Shown in pieces: positions 1 to 9,186 of a stretch of 50,820 bases of DNA. Each line of letters starts with the position of its first letter. The first letter of the stretch is position 1. Source of the DNA: Flavobacterium sp. (GTDB taxonomy: Bacteria > Bacteroidota > Bacteroidia > Flavobacteriales > Flavobacteriaceae); assembly GCF_013822155.1 (NCBI RefSeq), contig NZ_PNJW01000015.1, forward strand, positions 1 through 50,820. Direction: 5' to 3'. Position numbers and translations under genes: made by a program. Below the pieces are notes generated by a model. The model did no database searches. It was not told the DNA's origin and worked only from the letters and a program-made list of their open reading frames with translations.

Positions 1-2
1 CA

Positions 3-1265
3 TGGTTTTTAGTATTTATCGCTTCAACTTCCATATTATTTGGACTATATACTCTTAAAAATCGTAAAAAATGGGATAGCGAACTAATGAATTGGATTGT
101 TGTCCTGATGATAATTTTAGAAGTAATTGGAATTGTGTTTATGATTTTAGGCAATTATAATTTTGCAAAAGTCTTAATAACCATAGGACTTTACAATATC
201 TTTATTGCCATTATGCTATTGAGCACTTTTCATTTAACAAAAGATATTGGTTTATACTCAGAATACCTGAAGGATTCCGATGAGGAAAAAAAATTAAATT
301 TAAAAACAATTGAATACCACAAAATAAGCAAAAAATATGTCTTTTTATTTGTATTAGGATGGTTTATACTTGTTGCACGAAATACATATTGGTATCAAAA
401 AATAATATCTCCTTTTGAATTAGAATTCTCTAAACCCAGAAACATAGGCGATTTTAATTACACCTACAACAGTGTCTTTATTTTCTTTATGGTACTTGTT
501 ATTTCGACATTCATTTCAAAAATTGTTTCTTTTTTAGCTTCAGATAAAAGACAAAGTTTAACGAACGGAAAAACAAATAAAATAGGAAGTTGGCTATTAC
601 TTATTAGAATTTTAATTATTTGTATTGGTATCATTATTGCCTTTTCTTCGGCTGGAATTCCAATGAATCAATTTACAATTATCATTAGTGCGTTGAGTGT
701 TGGTATTGGTTTCGGTTTACAAACCTTGGTAAACAACCTTGTGAGTGGAATTATAATTGCTTTTGAAAAACCCGTAAATCTGGATGATATAATCGAAATT
801 GGAGGGCAAACCGGTCAAATGAAATCGATTGGTCTACGAAGCAGTGTTGTGACCACTTATGACGGTGCAGATGTTATTATTCCAAATGGAGATTTACTCA
901 ATCAACACATGACGAATTGGACCATGGGAAGTGCCAAAAGACGTTATGAAATAAATATTGGGGTTGCTTATGGAACCGATTTAAAATTAACAAAATCACT
1001 TATTGAAAATGTGTTAAGCGAACATGCTTTAGTACTCAAAAATCCGGCTCCCATGGTATGGTTTACTATTTTTAATGATAGTTCAATCGATTTTACTATC
1101 AAATATTGGGTTCCTCATTTTAATTATGGTAATGATGTGAAAAGTGATTTAATTATTGCAATTGACGAAATCTTTAAAGCAAATAATATCGTAATTCCTT
1201 TTCCTCAACAAGATATACATATCCAAAATATGAAATTTAACGAATCCAATGAACCTGAAATTTAA
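3..1265 (+). CDS. Mechanosensitive ion channel, MscS family (5' end outside window)
   Basis: The reading frame is open from base 3, 28 codons before the first ATG at 87, and those codons encode another hydrophobic segment (FLVFIASTSILFGLYTL). The gene therefore very probably starts left of the window. Several membrane segments precede the pore-lining helix, which is rich in Gly, Ala and Ser (SALSVGIGFGLQTLVNNLVSG, read in two parts). It is followed by the MscS beta domain (EKPVNLDDIIEIGGQTG, then GLRSSVVTTYDGADVIIPNG) and a C-terminal alpha/beta domain. The family forms inner-membrane heptamers that open under membrane tension and release osmolytes. Family assignment is secure; subfamily and true length cannot be given. 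The next gene starts 13 bases after the stop, so co-transcription is possible. Confidence 0.93.
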   Translation, partial: WFLVFIASTSILFGLYTLKNRKKWDSELMNWIVVLMIILEVIGIVFMILGNYNFAKVLITIGLYNIFIAIMLLSTFHLTKDIGLYSEYLKDSDEEKKLNLKTIEYHKISKKYVFLFVLGWFILVARNTYWYQKIISPFELEFSKPRNIGDFNYTYNSVFIFFMVLVISTFISKIVSFLASDKRQSLTNGKTNKIGSWLLLIRILIICIGIIIAFSSAGIPMNQFTIIISALSVGIGFGLQTLVNNLVSGIIIAFEKPVNLDDIIEIGGQTGQMKSIGLRSSVVTTYDGADVIIPNGDLLNQHMTNWTMGSAKRRYEINIGVAYGTDLKLTKSLIENVLSEHALVLKNPAPMVWFTIFNDSSIDFTIKYWVPHFNYGNDVKSDLIIAIDEIFKANNIVIPFPQQDIHIQNMKFNESNEPEI

Positions 1266-1277
1266 ATTACTATAAAC

Positions 1278-1904
1278 ATGAAAAAAACAGCATTTCTATT
1301 TTCATTTCTAATTTTAATTAGCTTGAATGCTTGTAAAAATAATTCGGAATCAACTAAAATCATCAACTCTTCAACAACAGAAAAGAAAATTGAAGTTATC
1401 GACCCTAATCCTTCTGATAGCATTCCTGCAGAACTTTATGGCATAAATTCTTCCAATGGTGAAACCGCACAATTAGTTCGCTTGACTTTACAAGAAATCT
1501 ACAAAGAGGATTTGTCAAAAAATAGCATTGATGAAATTAGTAAAAAGTTTATTTTTTTTGAATTTGATTTGAATGAAGATGAAAAAAAAGAAATATTTGT
1601 TGGACTGATAGGTTCCTATTTTTGCGGCACTGGAGGATGCACACAATACATTTTAGACTATAATGGTATTGTTATTTCCAAATTTACAGTTTCAGATTAT
1701 CCAATTGTGATTGACACTAATAAGTCAAATGGATGGAGAAATTTATTTATTCCAAGTGGAGGTAAAAACAGAATTTTAAAATTTAACGGTAAATCTTATC
1801 CTTCAAATCCATCTCTCGAACCGGAACTTAAAGAAATTCCGGGTGATGGATTACCAAGAGCTTTATTTTTTATGAATGAACCCTACCCTTGGTTTAATTT
1901 TTAA
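1278..1904 (+). CDS. Putative lipoprotein of unknown function
   Basis: 208 residues. The N-terminus MKKTAFLFSFLILISLNAC is a typical lipoprotein signal with Cys19 as the likely lipidated residue. The mature part begins with a Ser/Thr/Lys-rich linker and then holds an acidic stretch (FDLNEDEKKEIFVGL). A cysteine pair follows in SYFCGTGGCTQYIL, which may form a disulfide outside the cytoplasm. I do not recognise the family. It starts 13 bases after the MscS gene, so the two may share a transcript, and it ends convergently with the Crp/Fnr gene. Confidence 0.75.
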   Translation: MKKTAFLFSFLILISLNACKNNSESTKIINSSTTEKKIEVIDPNPSDSIPAELYGINSSNGETAQLVRLTLQEIYKEDLSKNSIDEISKKFIFFEFDLNEDEKKEIFVGLIGSYFCGTGGCTQYILDYNGIVISKFTVSDYPIVIDTNKSNGWRNLFIPSGGKNRILKFNGKSYPSNPSLEPELKEIPGDGLPRALFFMNEPYPWFNF

Positions 1905-1949
1905 TAATGGTTAAAAAAGATGTATACAGTAATTAAATTATTTTAATAG

Positions 1950-2579
1950 TTATTTCAATAGTTCTATAGAAGCTCGGTGTAATTTAATTTTATTGTCATT
2001 TTCCAACGCTTTCAATAATCGGGAAACAACGACCCTAGAAGTATGTAAATCATAAGCAATTTCTTGATGGGTTGCATGAATTTCTTTGGAATGATTAATT
2101 TTAGATTTGTCAAACAAATAATTCAATAATCTTTCATCCATTTTCATAAAAGCAAGATTATCAATTGCTGAAAGCATTTCTTTTAAACGGTTATTATAAC
2201 TGTTAAAAACATAGTTTCTCCAGCTTTTATATTTACCCAGCCACTCTTCCATTTTGTGAACCGGAATCATAATTACTATTCCTTTTGTTTCAGCTACGGC
2301 ACGTATTTCACTTTTGGTTTCCCCCATACAACAGGCCATAGTCATCGCACAAGTATCCCCTTTTTCTATAAAATAGAGTAACAATTCTCCTTCATCAAAA
2401 TCTTCCCGCAATATTTTAATGGCTCCTTCGATTAGTAAAGGCATTTTTTTGATATAATCACCAAAGTCAATTAATATATCACCTTCACTAAAATCTCGCA
2501 ATAAAGAAACTTCAGCAATTTCTTCAATTAACGCCTCCTCAAAAATAAAACCATAAGTTTGTTTCAGTAAGTCCTTCAT
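1950..2579 (-). CDS. Crp/Fnr family transcriptional regulator
   Basis: 209 residues, the usual family length. Residues about 20-120 form a cyclic-nucleotide-binding-type beta-roll (FSEGDILIDFGDYIKKMP). Residues about 150-205 form the winged helix-turn-helix (ATHQEIAYDLHTSRVVVSRL). A Cys-Cys pair in TCAMTMACCMGET could sense redox state or a metal, but it is not the N-terminal FNR iron-sulfur cluster motif. It lies just downstream of the sulfide:quinone oxidoreductase gene on the same strand, separated by a terminator-like hairpin. A Crp/Fnr-like palindrome lies in the promoter of that neighbour, so control of sulfide oxidation is a reasonable inference. The effector is unknown. Confidence 0.9.
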   Translation of the reverse strand: MKDLLKQTYGFIFEEALIEEIAEVSLLRDFSEGDILIDFGDYIKKMPLLIEGAIKILREDFDEGELLLYFIEKGDTCAMTMACCMGETKSEIRAVAETKGIVIMIPVHKMEEWLGKYKSWRNYVFNSYNNRLKEMLSAIDNLAFMKMDERLLNYLFDKSKINHSKEIHATHQEIAYDLHTSRVVVSRLLKALENDNKIKLHRASIELLK

Positions 2580-2634
2580 TTGAATACAAAATTTTGTAAC
2601 TGTAAAATTGAGAAAAATAAATCATATAAACATA

Positions 2635-2666
2635 AAAAAGACAAAACTGTGGTGGTTTTGTCTTTA
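2635..2666 (-). terminator. Intrinsic terminator after the sqr gene
   Basis: On the minus strand AAAGACAAAAC and GTTTTGTCTTT form an 11-bp stem around a short loop and are followed by a T run. The hairpin lies between the stop of the SQR gene and the start of the crp/fnr gene, so the two genes are at least partly uncoupled. Confidence 0.7.
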
Positions 2667-2687
2667 GGATTTAGGATTAATTTAGTT

Positions 2688-3950
2688 TTAAACATTTTCA
2701 CCTTTCATCATTTTATTCCAATACAAATAAGGTAACATATACTTTTTAAGCATCCATAATCGCCAATGCGGTTTGTTGCTAGAAAAAACTAACATTTGTT
2801 TCAACTTTGGGTCCGGTGTAAATTCGCTTTTATAATTAAACTCTGCTAAAATCATTTTTCCATATCCGACTACTAAAGGACAAGAAGAATATCCTAAATA
2901 ATCTTTATTATCAGCTGTTTTATTTTTTAACACCTTCAAAATATTGTCTACTACCACCGGAACTTGTTTTCGAACTGCTGCTCCGGTTTTTGCAGTTGGT
3001 AATCCGGCCACATCACCTAATCCGAAAATAGTAGCATATTTTTTATGTTGCAAACTATTTAAATCGACATCTAACCAACCTGCATCGTTTACTAATACCG
3101 ATTCTTTAACAAATTTAGGAGGAGATTGTGGTGGAGCTAAATGTAAAAAGTCAAATGGAATTTCCATTATTTCATTTCCGGTGTGTTTCTCTTTCAGAAT
3201 ATTGTTTTCATTGACAACACATTTATTTTCACCTGCACTAACCTCCTTAAAATAGACAACTTTATTTGCAACATCAATTTTAATTGGAGCGTAAAACGTT
3301 TTAAGATGAATATTATAATTACCTATAACCTGCATTAAAGCATCTGCGATAATTTTCACTCCAAAAATAACAGAACCCGGTGTGGCAAAAACAATATTTG
3401 TTTTATCTGAAAGTCCTTTTTTTCTAAAATAATCTGCGGCCATATAAGCGGCTTTTTGTGGAGCACCGCCACATTTAATTGGAGTTGTGGGTTGAGTAAA
3501 CACGGCATTTCCACCTTTAAATGCTTTCAAAAGTTCCCATGTTTTTCTGGAATCAACATAATTACTACAAACAACACCTTTTTCTAATCCTTCTCTTAAA
3601 CCTTCTATTCCATCCAAATCATTAACGAGTCCGGTAGCAACTACTAAAATATCATACGAAATCGTTCCGTTTTCTTTCGTTGAAACTGTTTTTGATTCCG
3701 GATTAAATTCTGTTGCAAAATCTTGAATCCAAGTTGCTTTTTTAGGAATTAAATCTTTTGTAAAACGAATTGTTTTTTCAAAATCATACGTACCCGCTCC
3801 TACCAAAGTGAAAGCCGGTTGATAATAATGTTTATCCGAAGGTTCTATAATTGCTATATCTAATGAAGAATCCTTTTTTAAAAGTTGAGCCGCTGTCATA
3901 ATACCCGCAGTACCTCCTCCAATTATTAAAACTGTGTGATGTGAAGCCAT
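2688..3950 (-). CDS. sqr: Sulfide:quinone oxidoreductase, SQOR-like flavoprotein
   Basis: 420 residues. The N-terminal FAD-binding loop GGGTAGI is at residues 11-17, and a second nucleotide motif sits near ATGLVND (105-111). Cys160 in TPIKCGGAPQK and Cys357 in YSSCPLVVGYG match the two redox cysteines of mitochondrial SQOR, and the flanking text resembles the eukaryote-like branch. Cys128 is also present. The enzyme oxidises sulfide to persulfide or polysulfide and passes electrons to the quinone pool, here presumably menaquinone. The C-terminus (LYWNKMMKG) resembles the amphipathic membrane anchor of the family. The promoter carries a TGTAAC-N4-GTTACA palindrome. I am confident of the family; a general FAD/NAD(P) oxidoreductase is the fallback. 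Confidence 0.88.
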   Translation of the reverse strand: MASHHTVLIIGGGTAGIMTAAQLLKKDSSLDIAIIEPSDKHYYQPAFTLVGAGTYDFEKTIRFTKDLIPKKATWIQDFATEFNPESKTVSTKENGTISYDILVVATGLVNDLDGIEGLREGLEKGVVCSNYVDSRKTWELLKAFKGGNAVFTQPTTPIKCGGAPQKAAYMAADYFRKKGLSDKTNIVFATPGSVIFGVKIIADALMQVIGNYNIHLKTFYAPIKIDVANKVVYFKEVSAGENKCVVNENNILKEKHTGNEIMEIPFDFLHLAPPQSPPKFVKESVLVNDAGWLDVDLNSLQHKKYATIFGLGDVAGLPTAKTGAAVRKQVPVVVDNILKVLKNKTADNKDYLGYSSCPLVVGYGKMILAEFNYKSEFTPDPKLKQMLVFSSNKPHWRLWMLKKYMLPYLYWNKMMKGENV

Positions 3951-3970
3951 TTTTATTTTTTTAGAACAGT

Positions 3971-4014
3971 AAAAATAATGGAGTGCATTTTATTTAAATG
4001 TAACAAAAGTTACA
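3971..4014 (-). promoter_or_regulatory. sqr promoter with Crp/Fnr-like palindrome
   Basis: A perfect 6-4-6 palindrome TGTAACAAAAGTTACA lies at 3999-4014. A -7-like element TATTTTTA (minus strand) lies at 3978-3971. If transcription starts about 7 bases beyond it, the palindrome centre falls near -42, the class II activator position for Crp/Fnr proteins. A Crp/Fnr gene is the next gene downstream of sqr. The site is seen; which protein binds it is inferred. Confidence 0.55.
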
Positions 4015-4094
4015 AAAATCAGATTTTACAAATAAATACAGTAAAAAAATAGAAATAGTATAATAAAAAGACAGAATAAATGAAAAATAAATAA

Positions 4095-4550
4095 TTATGA
4101 TCTAAATTTACTTTCATATATCGAAATCCACTCTAAGACGGAAATTTTGGTCAATAATTCACCTATTAGTTCAAAAGGAATATGTTCAGGTTTTTTAAAC
4201 CGAATACAACTTTTTCCCATGTCTAATCTAGCCTTGCTGTGTTTAGGATACTCCGACACAAACCAATCATACAAGTCATTGTCCGCATATATTCCCATAT
4301 GATAAATATTGATAGAATTTTTTTGAGACGCCATTCCAAAAAATGGCAATGGCTGTTTTGGGTCACAATGATAACCTTTTGGATAAATGGAATGTGGAAC
4401 AGCATAGCCTAACATACCATAACCCATCATTTCCTCAAATCCTTCGGGTAAATTCATTTTTATAATTTGACGAAGTTTTAACATGGCTTCTTTTCGCTCT
4501 TCCGGAAGCTCTTGAAAATATTGGTCGGGGGTTTTTGCAGCTGATTGCAT
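4095..4550 (-). CDS. DUF1801 domain protein
   Basis: 151 residues forming a single DUF1801 (YdhG-like) domain: TPDQYFQELPEERKEAML at the N-terminus, GFEEMMGYGMLGYAVP in the middle, then SINIYHMGIYAD, and SKARLDMGKSCIRFKK near the end. These proteins are small cytoplasmic alpha/beta proteins of unknown biochemical function. It is transcribed divergently from the dienelactone hydrolase gene. Confidence 0.88.
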   Translation of the reverse strand: MQSAAKTPDQYFQELPEERKEAMLKLRQIIKMNLPEGFEEMMGYGMLGYAVPHSIYPKGYHCDPKQPLPFFGMASQKNSINIYHMGIYADNDLYDWFVSEYPKHSKARLDMGKSCIRFKKPEHIPFELIGELLTKISVLEWISIYESKFRS

Positions 4551-4644
4551 CGATTTAATTTTTTATAAAATTAGAAAAATCTATCGAAAAATAGAATAGT
4601 AATTCTTTTTATCTCGAAATTTGAATAAAATTAAAAATAAAATT

Positions 4645-5403
4645 ATGAAAAAGCTATTCGTGTTTGCTATGTTGTTTCCAATAATTTCTTTTGCTCAATT
4701 GACTTCAAAAACCTATAAAGATGGTGAGCAAATTTTAAAAGGTTTTGCTGGTGTTCCTAAAAAATCCTCAAGTAACAAACCCGGCATTTTAATTTTACCC
4801 GCTTGGATGGGTATTGATGAACATTCTAAAGAAGTGGCTCAAAACCTAAACAACCTTGGATACTATTCATTTGTTGCCGATATTTATGGTGAAGGAAATT
4901 ATCCTTCTACTACCAAAGAAGCCGGTCAACAGGCCGGTTATTACAAAAACAATGTTGCCGATTATCAACGACGTATTCAATTGGCATTAGACCAACTAAT
5001 TGACGCGGGAGCCAACAAAGATAAAATTGTAGTGATTGGTTACTGTTTTGGTGGAACAGGTGCATTAGAGGCTGCTCGCGGAAAATTAAATGTAGTTGGA
5101 GTTGTATCTTTTCATGGAGGTTTAGGCAAAGCTGAAAATCGTATAACTGATGAAATTAAACCCAAAGTTTTGGTTTTACATGGAGCTGATGACCCTTTTG
5201 TTCCTGAAAAAGAAGTACTTGGTTTTCAAAAAGAAATGCAAGAAGCAAAGGCAGATTGGCAAATGATTTTCTATTCCGGTGCGGTACATTCCTTTTCACA
5301 TAAAAATGCAGGAAATGATAATTCAAAAGGATCGGCTTATAATGAATTGGCTGATAAACGTTCTTTTACTCATTTTTTAACTTTCCTAAAAGAAATTTTA
5401 TAA
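4645..5403 (+). CDS. Dienelactone hydrolase family protein, exported
   Basis: 252 residues from the ATG at 4645. A longer frame would need a TTG at 4621 and would put charged residues before the signal peptide, so the shorter start is chosen. MKKLFVFAMLFPIISFAQ is a Sec signal peptide, predicting a periplasmic enzyme. The alpha/beta hydrolase core shows the cysteine nucleophile in GYCFGG near residue 133, the acid in HGADDPFVP and the histidine in GAVHSFSH. That Cys-Asp-His triad is typical of dienelactone hydrolases. The natural substrate is unknown. Confidence 0.88.
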   Translation: MKKLFVFAMLFPIISFAQLTSKTYKDGEQILKGFAGVPKKSSSNKPGILILPAWMGIDEHSKEVAQNLNNLGYYSFVADIYGEGNYPSTTKEAGQQAGYYKNNVADYQRRIQLALDQLIDAGANKDKIVVIGYCFGGTGALEAARGKLNVVGVVSFHGGLGKAENRITDEIKPKVLVLHGADDPFVPEKEVLGFQKEMQEAKADWQMIFYSGAVHSFSHKNAGNDNSKGSAYNELADKRSFTHFLTFLKEIL

Positions 5404-5415
5404 ATACACATTTGT

Positions 5416-5423
5416 TATATTTG
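5416..5423 (+). promoter_or_regulatory. -7 promoter element of the M28 peptidase gene
   Basis: TATATTTG matches the Bacteroidota -7 consensus TAnnTTTG exactly. It lies 18 bases before the ATG at 5442. It argues for that ATG over the TTG at 5436 and for transcription independent of the upstream hydrolase. No clear -33 TTTG is seen. Confidence 0.6.
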
Positions 5424-5441
5424 TCGCTCAAATAATTGAAA

Positions 5442-6464
5442 ATGAAAAAAATACTGTTTAGCATTTTTATATTAGCCTTACTAATTTTAAGTTGCTCATC
5501 TAATAAAAATACAGCTAATGACTATAATCCGACCGATTATATGAATACCATCAAAGCTAAAAATTTAAGTAAACACCTCTATATTATTGCTTCTGATGAA
5601 ATGGAAGGTAGAAATACCGGTGAACCGGGACAGAAAAAAGCCGGCGAATACCTTATCAATCATTACAAATCAATTGGAGTTAACTTTCCAAAAGGTGCTA
5701 CAGAATATTATCAACGTATTCCTTCTGAATTTTTCAAAAAACAATTCAGTCCTAAATTAGGAGATTCTGAAAACATTTGGGCATTCATCGAAGGTTCTGA
5801 AAAACCAGAGGAAATTTTAGTTATCTCGGCTCATTATGACCATGTTGGCATGAAAAATGGTGAAGTGTATAATGGTGCAGATGATGATGGCTCCGGAACA
5901 GTCACTTTATTGGAATTAGCTGCCGCTTTTCAAAAAGCAAAAAAGGATGGAAAAGGTCCGAAACGTTCCATCTTATTTTTACATGTTACCGGTGAAGAAC
6001 ATGGTTTACATGGTTCTCGTTTTTATACTGAAAATCCGTTATTTCCGTTAGCCAATACCATTGCTGATATTAATATTGACATGGTTGGTCGACGTGGTTA
6101 TGGTAAAGAAGCAAACGATAATTATATTTATGTAATTGGTTCTGATCGTTTAAGTTCCGACTTACACAATTTGTCGGAAGCGGCTAATTCCAAATATATT
6201 GGGATGCAATTAGATTATACTTATAATGATTTAAAAGACCCAAACCGATTCTATTATCGCTCTGATCATTACAATTTTGCTAAAAATGGAATTCCTTCTA
6301 TTTTCTATTTTAACGGTGTGCATGATGATTACCACAAACCAACAGATACACCTGATAAAATTGATTATACCTTATTAGCCAAAAGAGCTCAATTAGCTTT
6401 TGTCGTAGCTTGGGAATTAGCCAATAATCCGGAAAGACCTAAAGTGGATAAAGACGGAAAATAA
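5442..6464 (+). CDS. M28 family zinc metallopeptidase, lipoprotein
   Basis: 340 residues from ATG 5442. The signal MKKILFSIFILALLILSC predicts a lipidated Cys18, so the enzyme is probably anchored in the envelope. The M28 metal ligands are visible in order: His and Asp in ISAHYDHVG, Asp in YNGADDDGSG, Glu-Glu in VTGEEHGLHGS, Asp in INIDMVGR and a late His in FNGVHDDYHKPTDTPDKIDY. Family members are aminopeptidases or carboxypeptidases with two zinc ions. Peptide scavenging is likely, but the exact specificity cannot be read from the sequence. Confidence 0.92.
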   Translation: MKKILFSIFILALLILSCSSNKNTANDYNPTDYMNTIKAKNLSKHLYIIASDEMEGRNTGEPGQKKAGEYLINHYKSIGVNFPKGATEYYQRIPSEFFKKQFSPKLGDSENIWAFIEGSEKPEEILVISAHYDHVGMKNGEVYNGADDDGSGTVTLLELAAAFQKAKKDGKGPKRSILFLHVTGEEHGLHGSRFYTENPLFPLANTIADINIDMVGRRGYGKEANDNYIYVIGSDRLSSDLHNLSEAANSKYIGMQLDYTYNDLKDPNRFYYRSDHYNFAKNGIPSIFYFNGVHDDYHKPTDTPDKIDYTLLAKRAQLAFVVAWELANNPERPKVDKDGK

Positions 6465-6488
6465 AATCGTAACAAATAAAATAAGTTT

Positions 6489-6519
6489 AAGTGTCTGATT
6501 AATTTCAGACACTTTTTTT
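6489..6519 (+). terminator. Intrinsic terminator after M28 peptidase gene
   Basis: A perfect 10-bp stem (AAGTGTCTGA / TCAGACACTT) with a 6-base loop is followed by a run of T. It begins 25 bases after the stop codon of the peptidase gene. Confidence 0.88.
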
Positions 6520-6649
6520 ATACAACTATATTAATAGTTTGCATTAATTCAATTGTACTTTAAAAGATAAATCAACATTCTAATCACTTAAAAAGTTGTA
6601 AATTTATAGAATCTTTTTTTCCTTATAAAAAGGTATTAATAGTATTATC

Positions 6650-9169
6650 ATGCCTGAAAATAAGTTTATAACAACAGGATTAAATGACAACGAAGTCAAA
6701 CAATCCAGATTAAGTCATGGCGAAAACAACCTAACTTATAAAAAAGAAAACACTTTTTTAGATGCAATAAAAAGTCTGGTAGGTGAACCAATGGTTTTGT
6801 TGTTATTGGCTACTTCACTCATTTACTTTTTAAGCGGTCAGGTTGGCGACGCTATTTTTTTAGCTGTTGCGATTGTTTTAGTTGCGACCATATCGTTGTA
6901 CCAAAACTCCAGAAGCAAAAATGCCCTGGCAAAACTCAAAGAAATTACGCAACCTAAATGCAAAGTTATTCGCAATGGAAATACGATAGAAATTATCAAT
7001 GAACAATTAGTTATCGGTGACCTTATCGTTTTAGAAGAAGGTTCTTCCATCAATGCCGATGCAGAAATCGTACAATCCAATGATTTTTCAGTCAACGAAT
7101 CTATTTTAACGGGCGAATCGCTTGCCGTTTTTAAAGACATAACGCAAGAAGATTGTTTTGTATTTAGTGGAACCACCGTTGCCAGCGGAATGGCTCTAGC
7201 TAAAGTGACAGCTATTGGAAACAAAACTAAATTAGGAGAAATTGGCAACAGCTTGGAATCCATTGAAGAAGAAAAAACACCATTGGAAATTCAAATTACA
7301 CGATTTGTCAAGCAAATGGTTTTGGTTGGAGCGATAATTTTTCTAATCGTATGGGGAATCAATTACTACCATACGGCAAATGTTTTAGACAGTTTATTAA
7401 AAGCATTGACATTAGCCATGAGTATTTTACCGGAAGAAATACCGGTAGCTTTTACAACTTTCATGGCGTTAGGAGCTTGGCGATTAATGAAAACGGGAAT
7501 TATCGTAAAACAAATGAAGACCGTTGAAACCTTAGGAAGTGCCACTGTAATTTGTACCGATAAAACCGGAACTATCACAGAGAATAAAATGAGTTTGGTG
7601 CAACTTTATAATTTCTCCGAGAAAAAGATGGTTACCGCTGAAAATTTTACTGAAACTAATTCAAAAAAAGTAATTGAAACAGCCATGTGGGCAAGTGAAC
7701 CCATTCCGTTTGATGCTATGGAATTAGCTATTCATGAAAGTTATCAAAACACACACCATGAAGATAATCGTCCAAACTATAAAATGATATTTGAGTATCC
7801 TTTGGATGGAAAGCCTCCTATGATGACACATATTCATAAACATTCAAATGGTAATCGCGTTATTGCTGCAAAAGGTGCTCCAGAGGCAATCTTATCAGTC
7901 TGTAAACTTTCTGAAATAGAAAAATCAGCCATTGAAAAGGCTGTTTTTTCGATGGCTTCTCAAGGATATCGTGTTTTAGGTGTGGCAAATTCTGATTTTA
8001 GTGGTGATGATTTTCCTAAAAAACAACAGGAAATTTCTTTTCATTTTATCGGTTTAGTAGCGTTTTATGATCCGCCAAAAAAAAATATTCAGCAAGTGTT
8101 TGAAAAATTTTATAAAGCAGGTGTTGCCGTCAAAATAATCACAGGGGATAATGCTATAACTACTCAAGCTATTGCCACACAAATTGGTTTTAAAGGAGCT
8201 GATAAAAGCATAACCGGCGATGAGCTAATGCAACTTTCTGATAAAGAACTTCAAAAAAGAGTCATGGAAATAAACATTTTTACACGAATGTTTCCAGAAG
8301 CAAAATTAAAAATTATTAATGCCTTAAAAAATGACCAACAAATTGTTGCTATGACAGGAGATGGCGTAAACGATGGTCCTGCATTAAAAGCAGCACATAT
8401 CGGCATCGCTATGGGCAAAAAAGGGACAGAAATTGCAAAACAAGCCGCTTCTTTAATTTTAGTTGATGATGATTTATCTAAAATGATAGACGCCATTGCG
8501 ATGGGACGAAAAATTTACACCAATTTAAAAAAAGCTATTCAATATATCATTTCTATTCACATACCAATTATATTAACAGTATTCATTCCGTTAGCTTTAG
8601 GCTGGATTTATCCAAGTATTTTCACACCACTTCATATTATTTTACTTGAATTAATAATGGGACCAACCTGCTCCATTATTTTTGAAAATGAGCCAATGGA
8701 AGAGAATACAATGATTCAAAAACCAAGATTTCTTTCAACCACTTTTTTTAATGTAAATGAGTTAACAATTAGTATCATACAAGGATTAGTCATCACTTTG
8801 GGAACATTATCCACTTATCAATTAGCTTTATATTTTGGGTATAGCGAAACTATTACACGAAGTATGGTTTTTACAGCTTTAATCAGTGCTAACATCTTTT
8901 TAACGCTTGTTAACCGATCTTTTTATTATTCCGTATTAACAACATTGAAATATAAAAACAACTTAGTTCTTTGGATTATTGGATTAACAATTACATTGAC
9001 TGCTCTTTTAATTTACATCAAACCATTTGCTGTCTTTTTCGGATTTACAAAATTGCCCATTCAACAATTAGTTACCAGTATTGGAATTGGTTTTATATCA
9101 GTTATTTGGATAGAAGGAATCAAACTTTATAAACGAAAAAAAAGCCCTGATAATTCAGAGCTTCGTTAA
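6650..9169 (+). CDS. Cation-translocating P-type ATPase (P2-like)
   Basis: 839 residues with full P-type architecture: an N-terminal cation-ATPase segment, the actuator motif LTGES (about 152-156), membrane helix 4 with LPEEIP, and the phosphorylation motif DKTGT (Asp about 303). The nucleotide-binding domain contains KGAPEA. TGDN and MTGDGVNDGPAL (hinge) follow, and a set of C-terminal helices ends the protein. The enzyme pumps a cation across the inner membrane using ATP. PEEIP in place of the PEGLP common in Ca2+ pumps makes the ion uncertain; Ca2+ or Mn2+ are possible. There is no N-terminal heavy-metal domain and no CPC motif, which argues against Cu, Zn or Cd. Confidence 0.93.
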   Translation: MPENKFITTGLNDNEVKQSRLSHGENNLTYKKENTFLDAIKSLVGEPMVLLLLATSLIYFLSGQVGDAIFLAVAIVLVATISLYQNSRSKNALAKLKEITQPKCKVIRNGNTIEIINEQLVIGDLIVLEEGSSINADAEIVQSNDFSVNESILTGESLAVFKDITQEDCFVFSGTTVASGMALAKVTAIGNKTKLGEIGNSLESIEEEKTPLEIQITRFVKQMVLVGAIIFLIVWGINYYHTANVLDSLLKALTLAMSILPEEIPVAFTTFMALGAWRLMKTGIIVKQMKTVETLGSATVICTDKTGTITENKMSLVQLYNFSEKKMVTAENFTETNSKKVIETAMWASEPIPFDAMELAIHESYQNTHHEDNRPNYKMIFEYPLDGKPPMMTHIHKHSNGNRVIAAKGAPEAILSVCKLSEIEKSAIEKAVFSMASQGYRVLGVANSDFSGDDFPKKQQEISFHFIGLVAFYDPPKKNIQQVFEKFYKAGVAVKIITGDNAITTQAIATQIGFKGADKSITGDELMQLSDKELQKRVMEINIFTRMFPEAKLKIINALKNDQQIVAMTGDGVNDGPALKAAHIGIAMGKKGTEIAKQAASLILVDDDLSKMIDAIAMGRKIYTNLKKAIQYIISIHIPIILTVFIPLALGWIYPSIFTPLHIILLELIMGPTCSIIFENEPMEENTMIQKPRFLSTTFFNVNELTISIIQGLVITLGTLSTYQLALYFGYSETITRSMVFTALISANIFLTLVNRSFYYSVLTTLKYKNNLVLWIIGLTITLTALLIYIKPFAVFFGFTKLPIQQLVTSIGIGFISVIWIEGIKLYKRKKSPDNSELR

Positions 9170-9186
9170 AATATAGCATCGTAATA

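Noticed and set aside
2944..3255. Plus-strand frame of 103 codons inside sqr
   Set aside because: It is fully antisense to a well-conserved gene and lacks family features. Many similar antisense frames elsewhere were left out on the same grounds.
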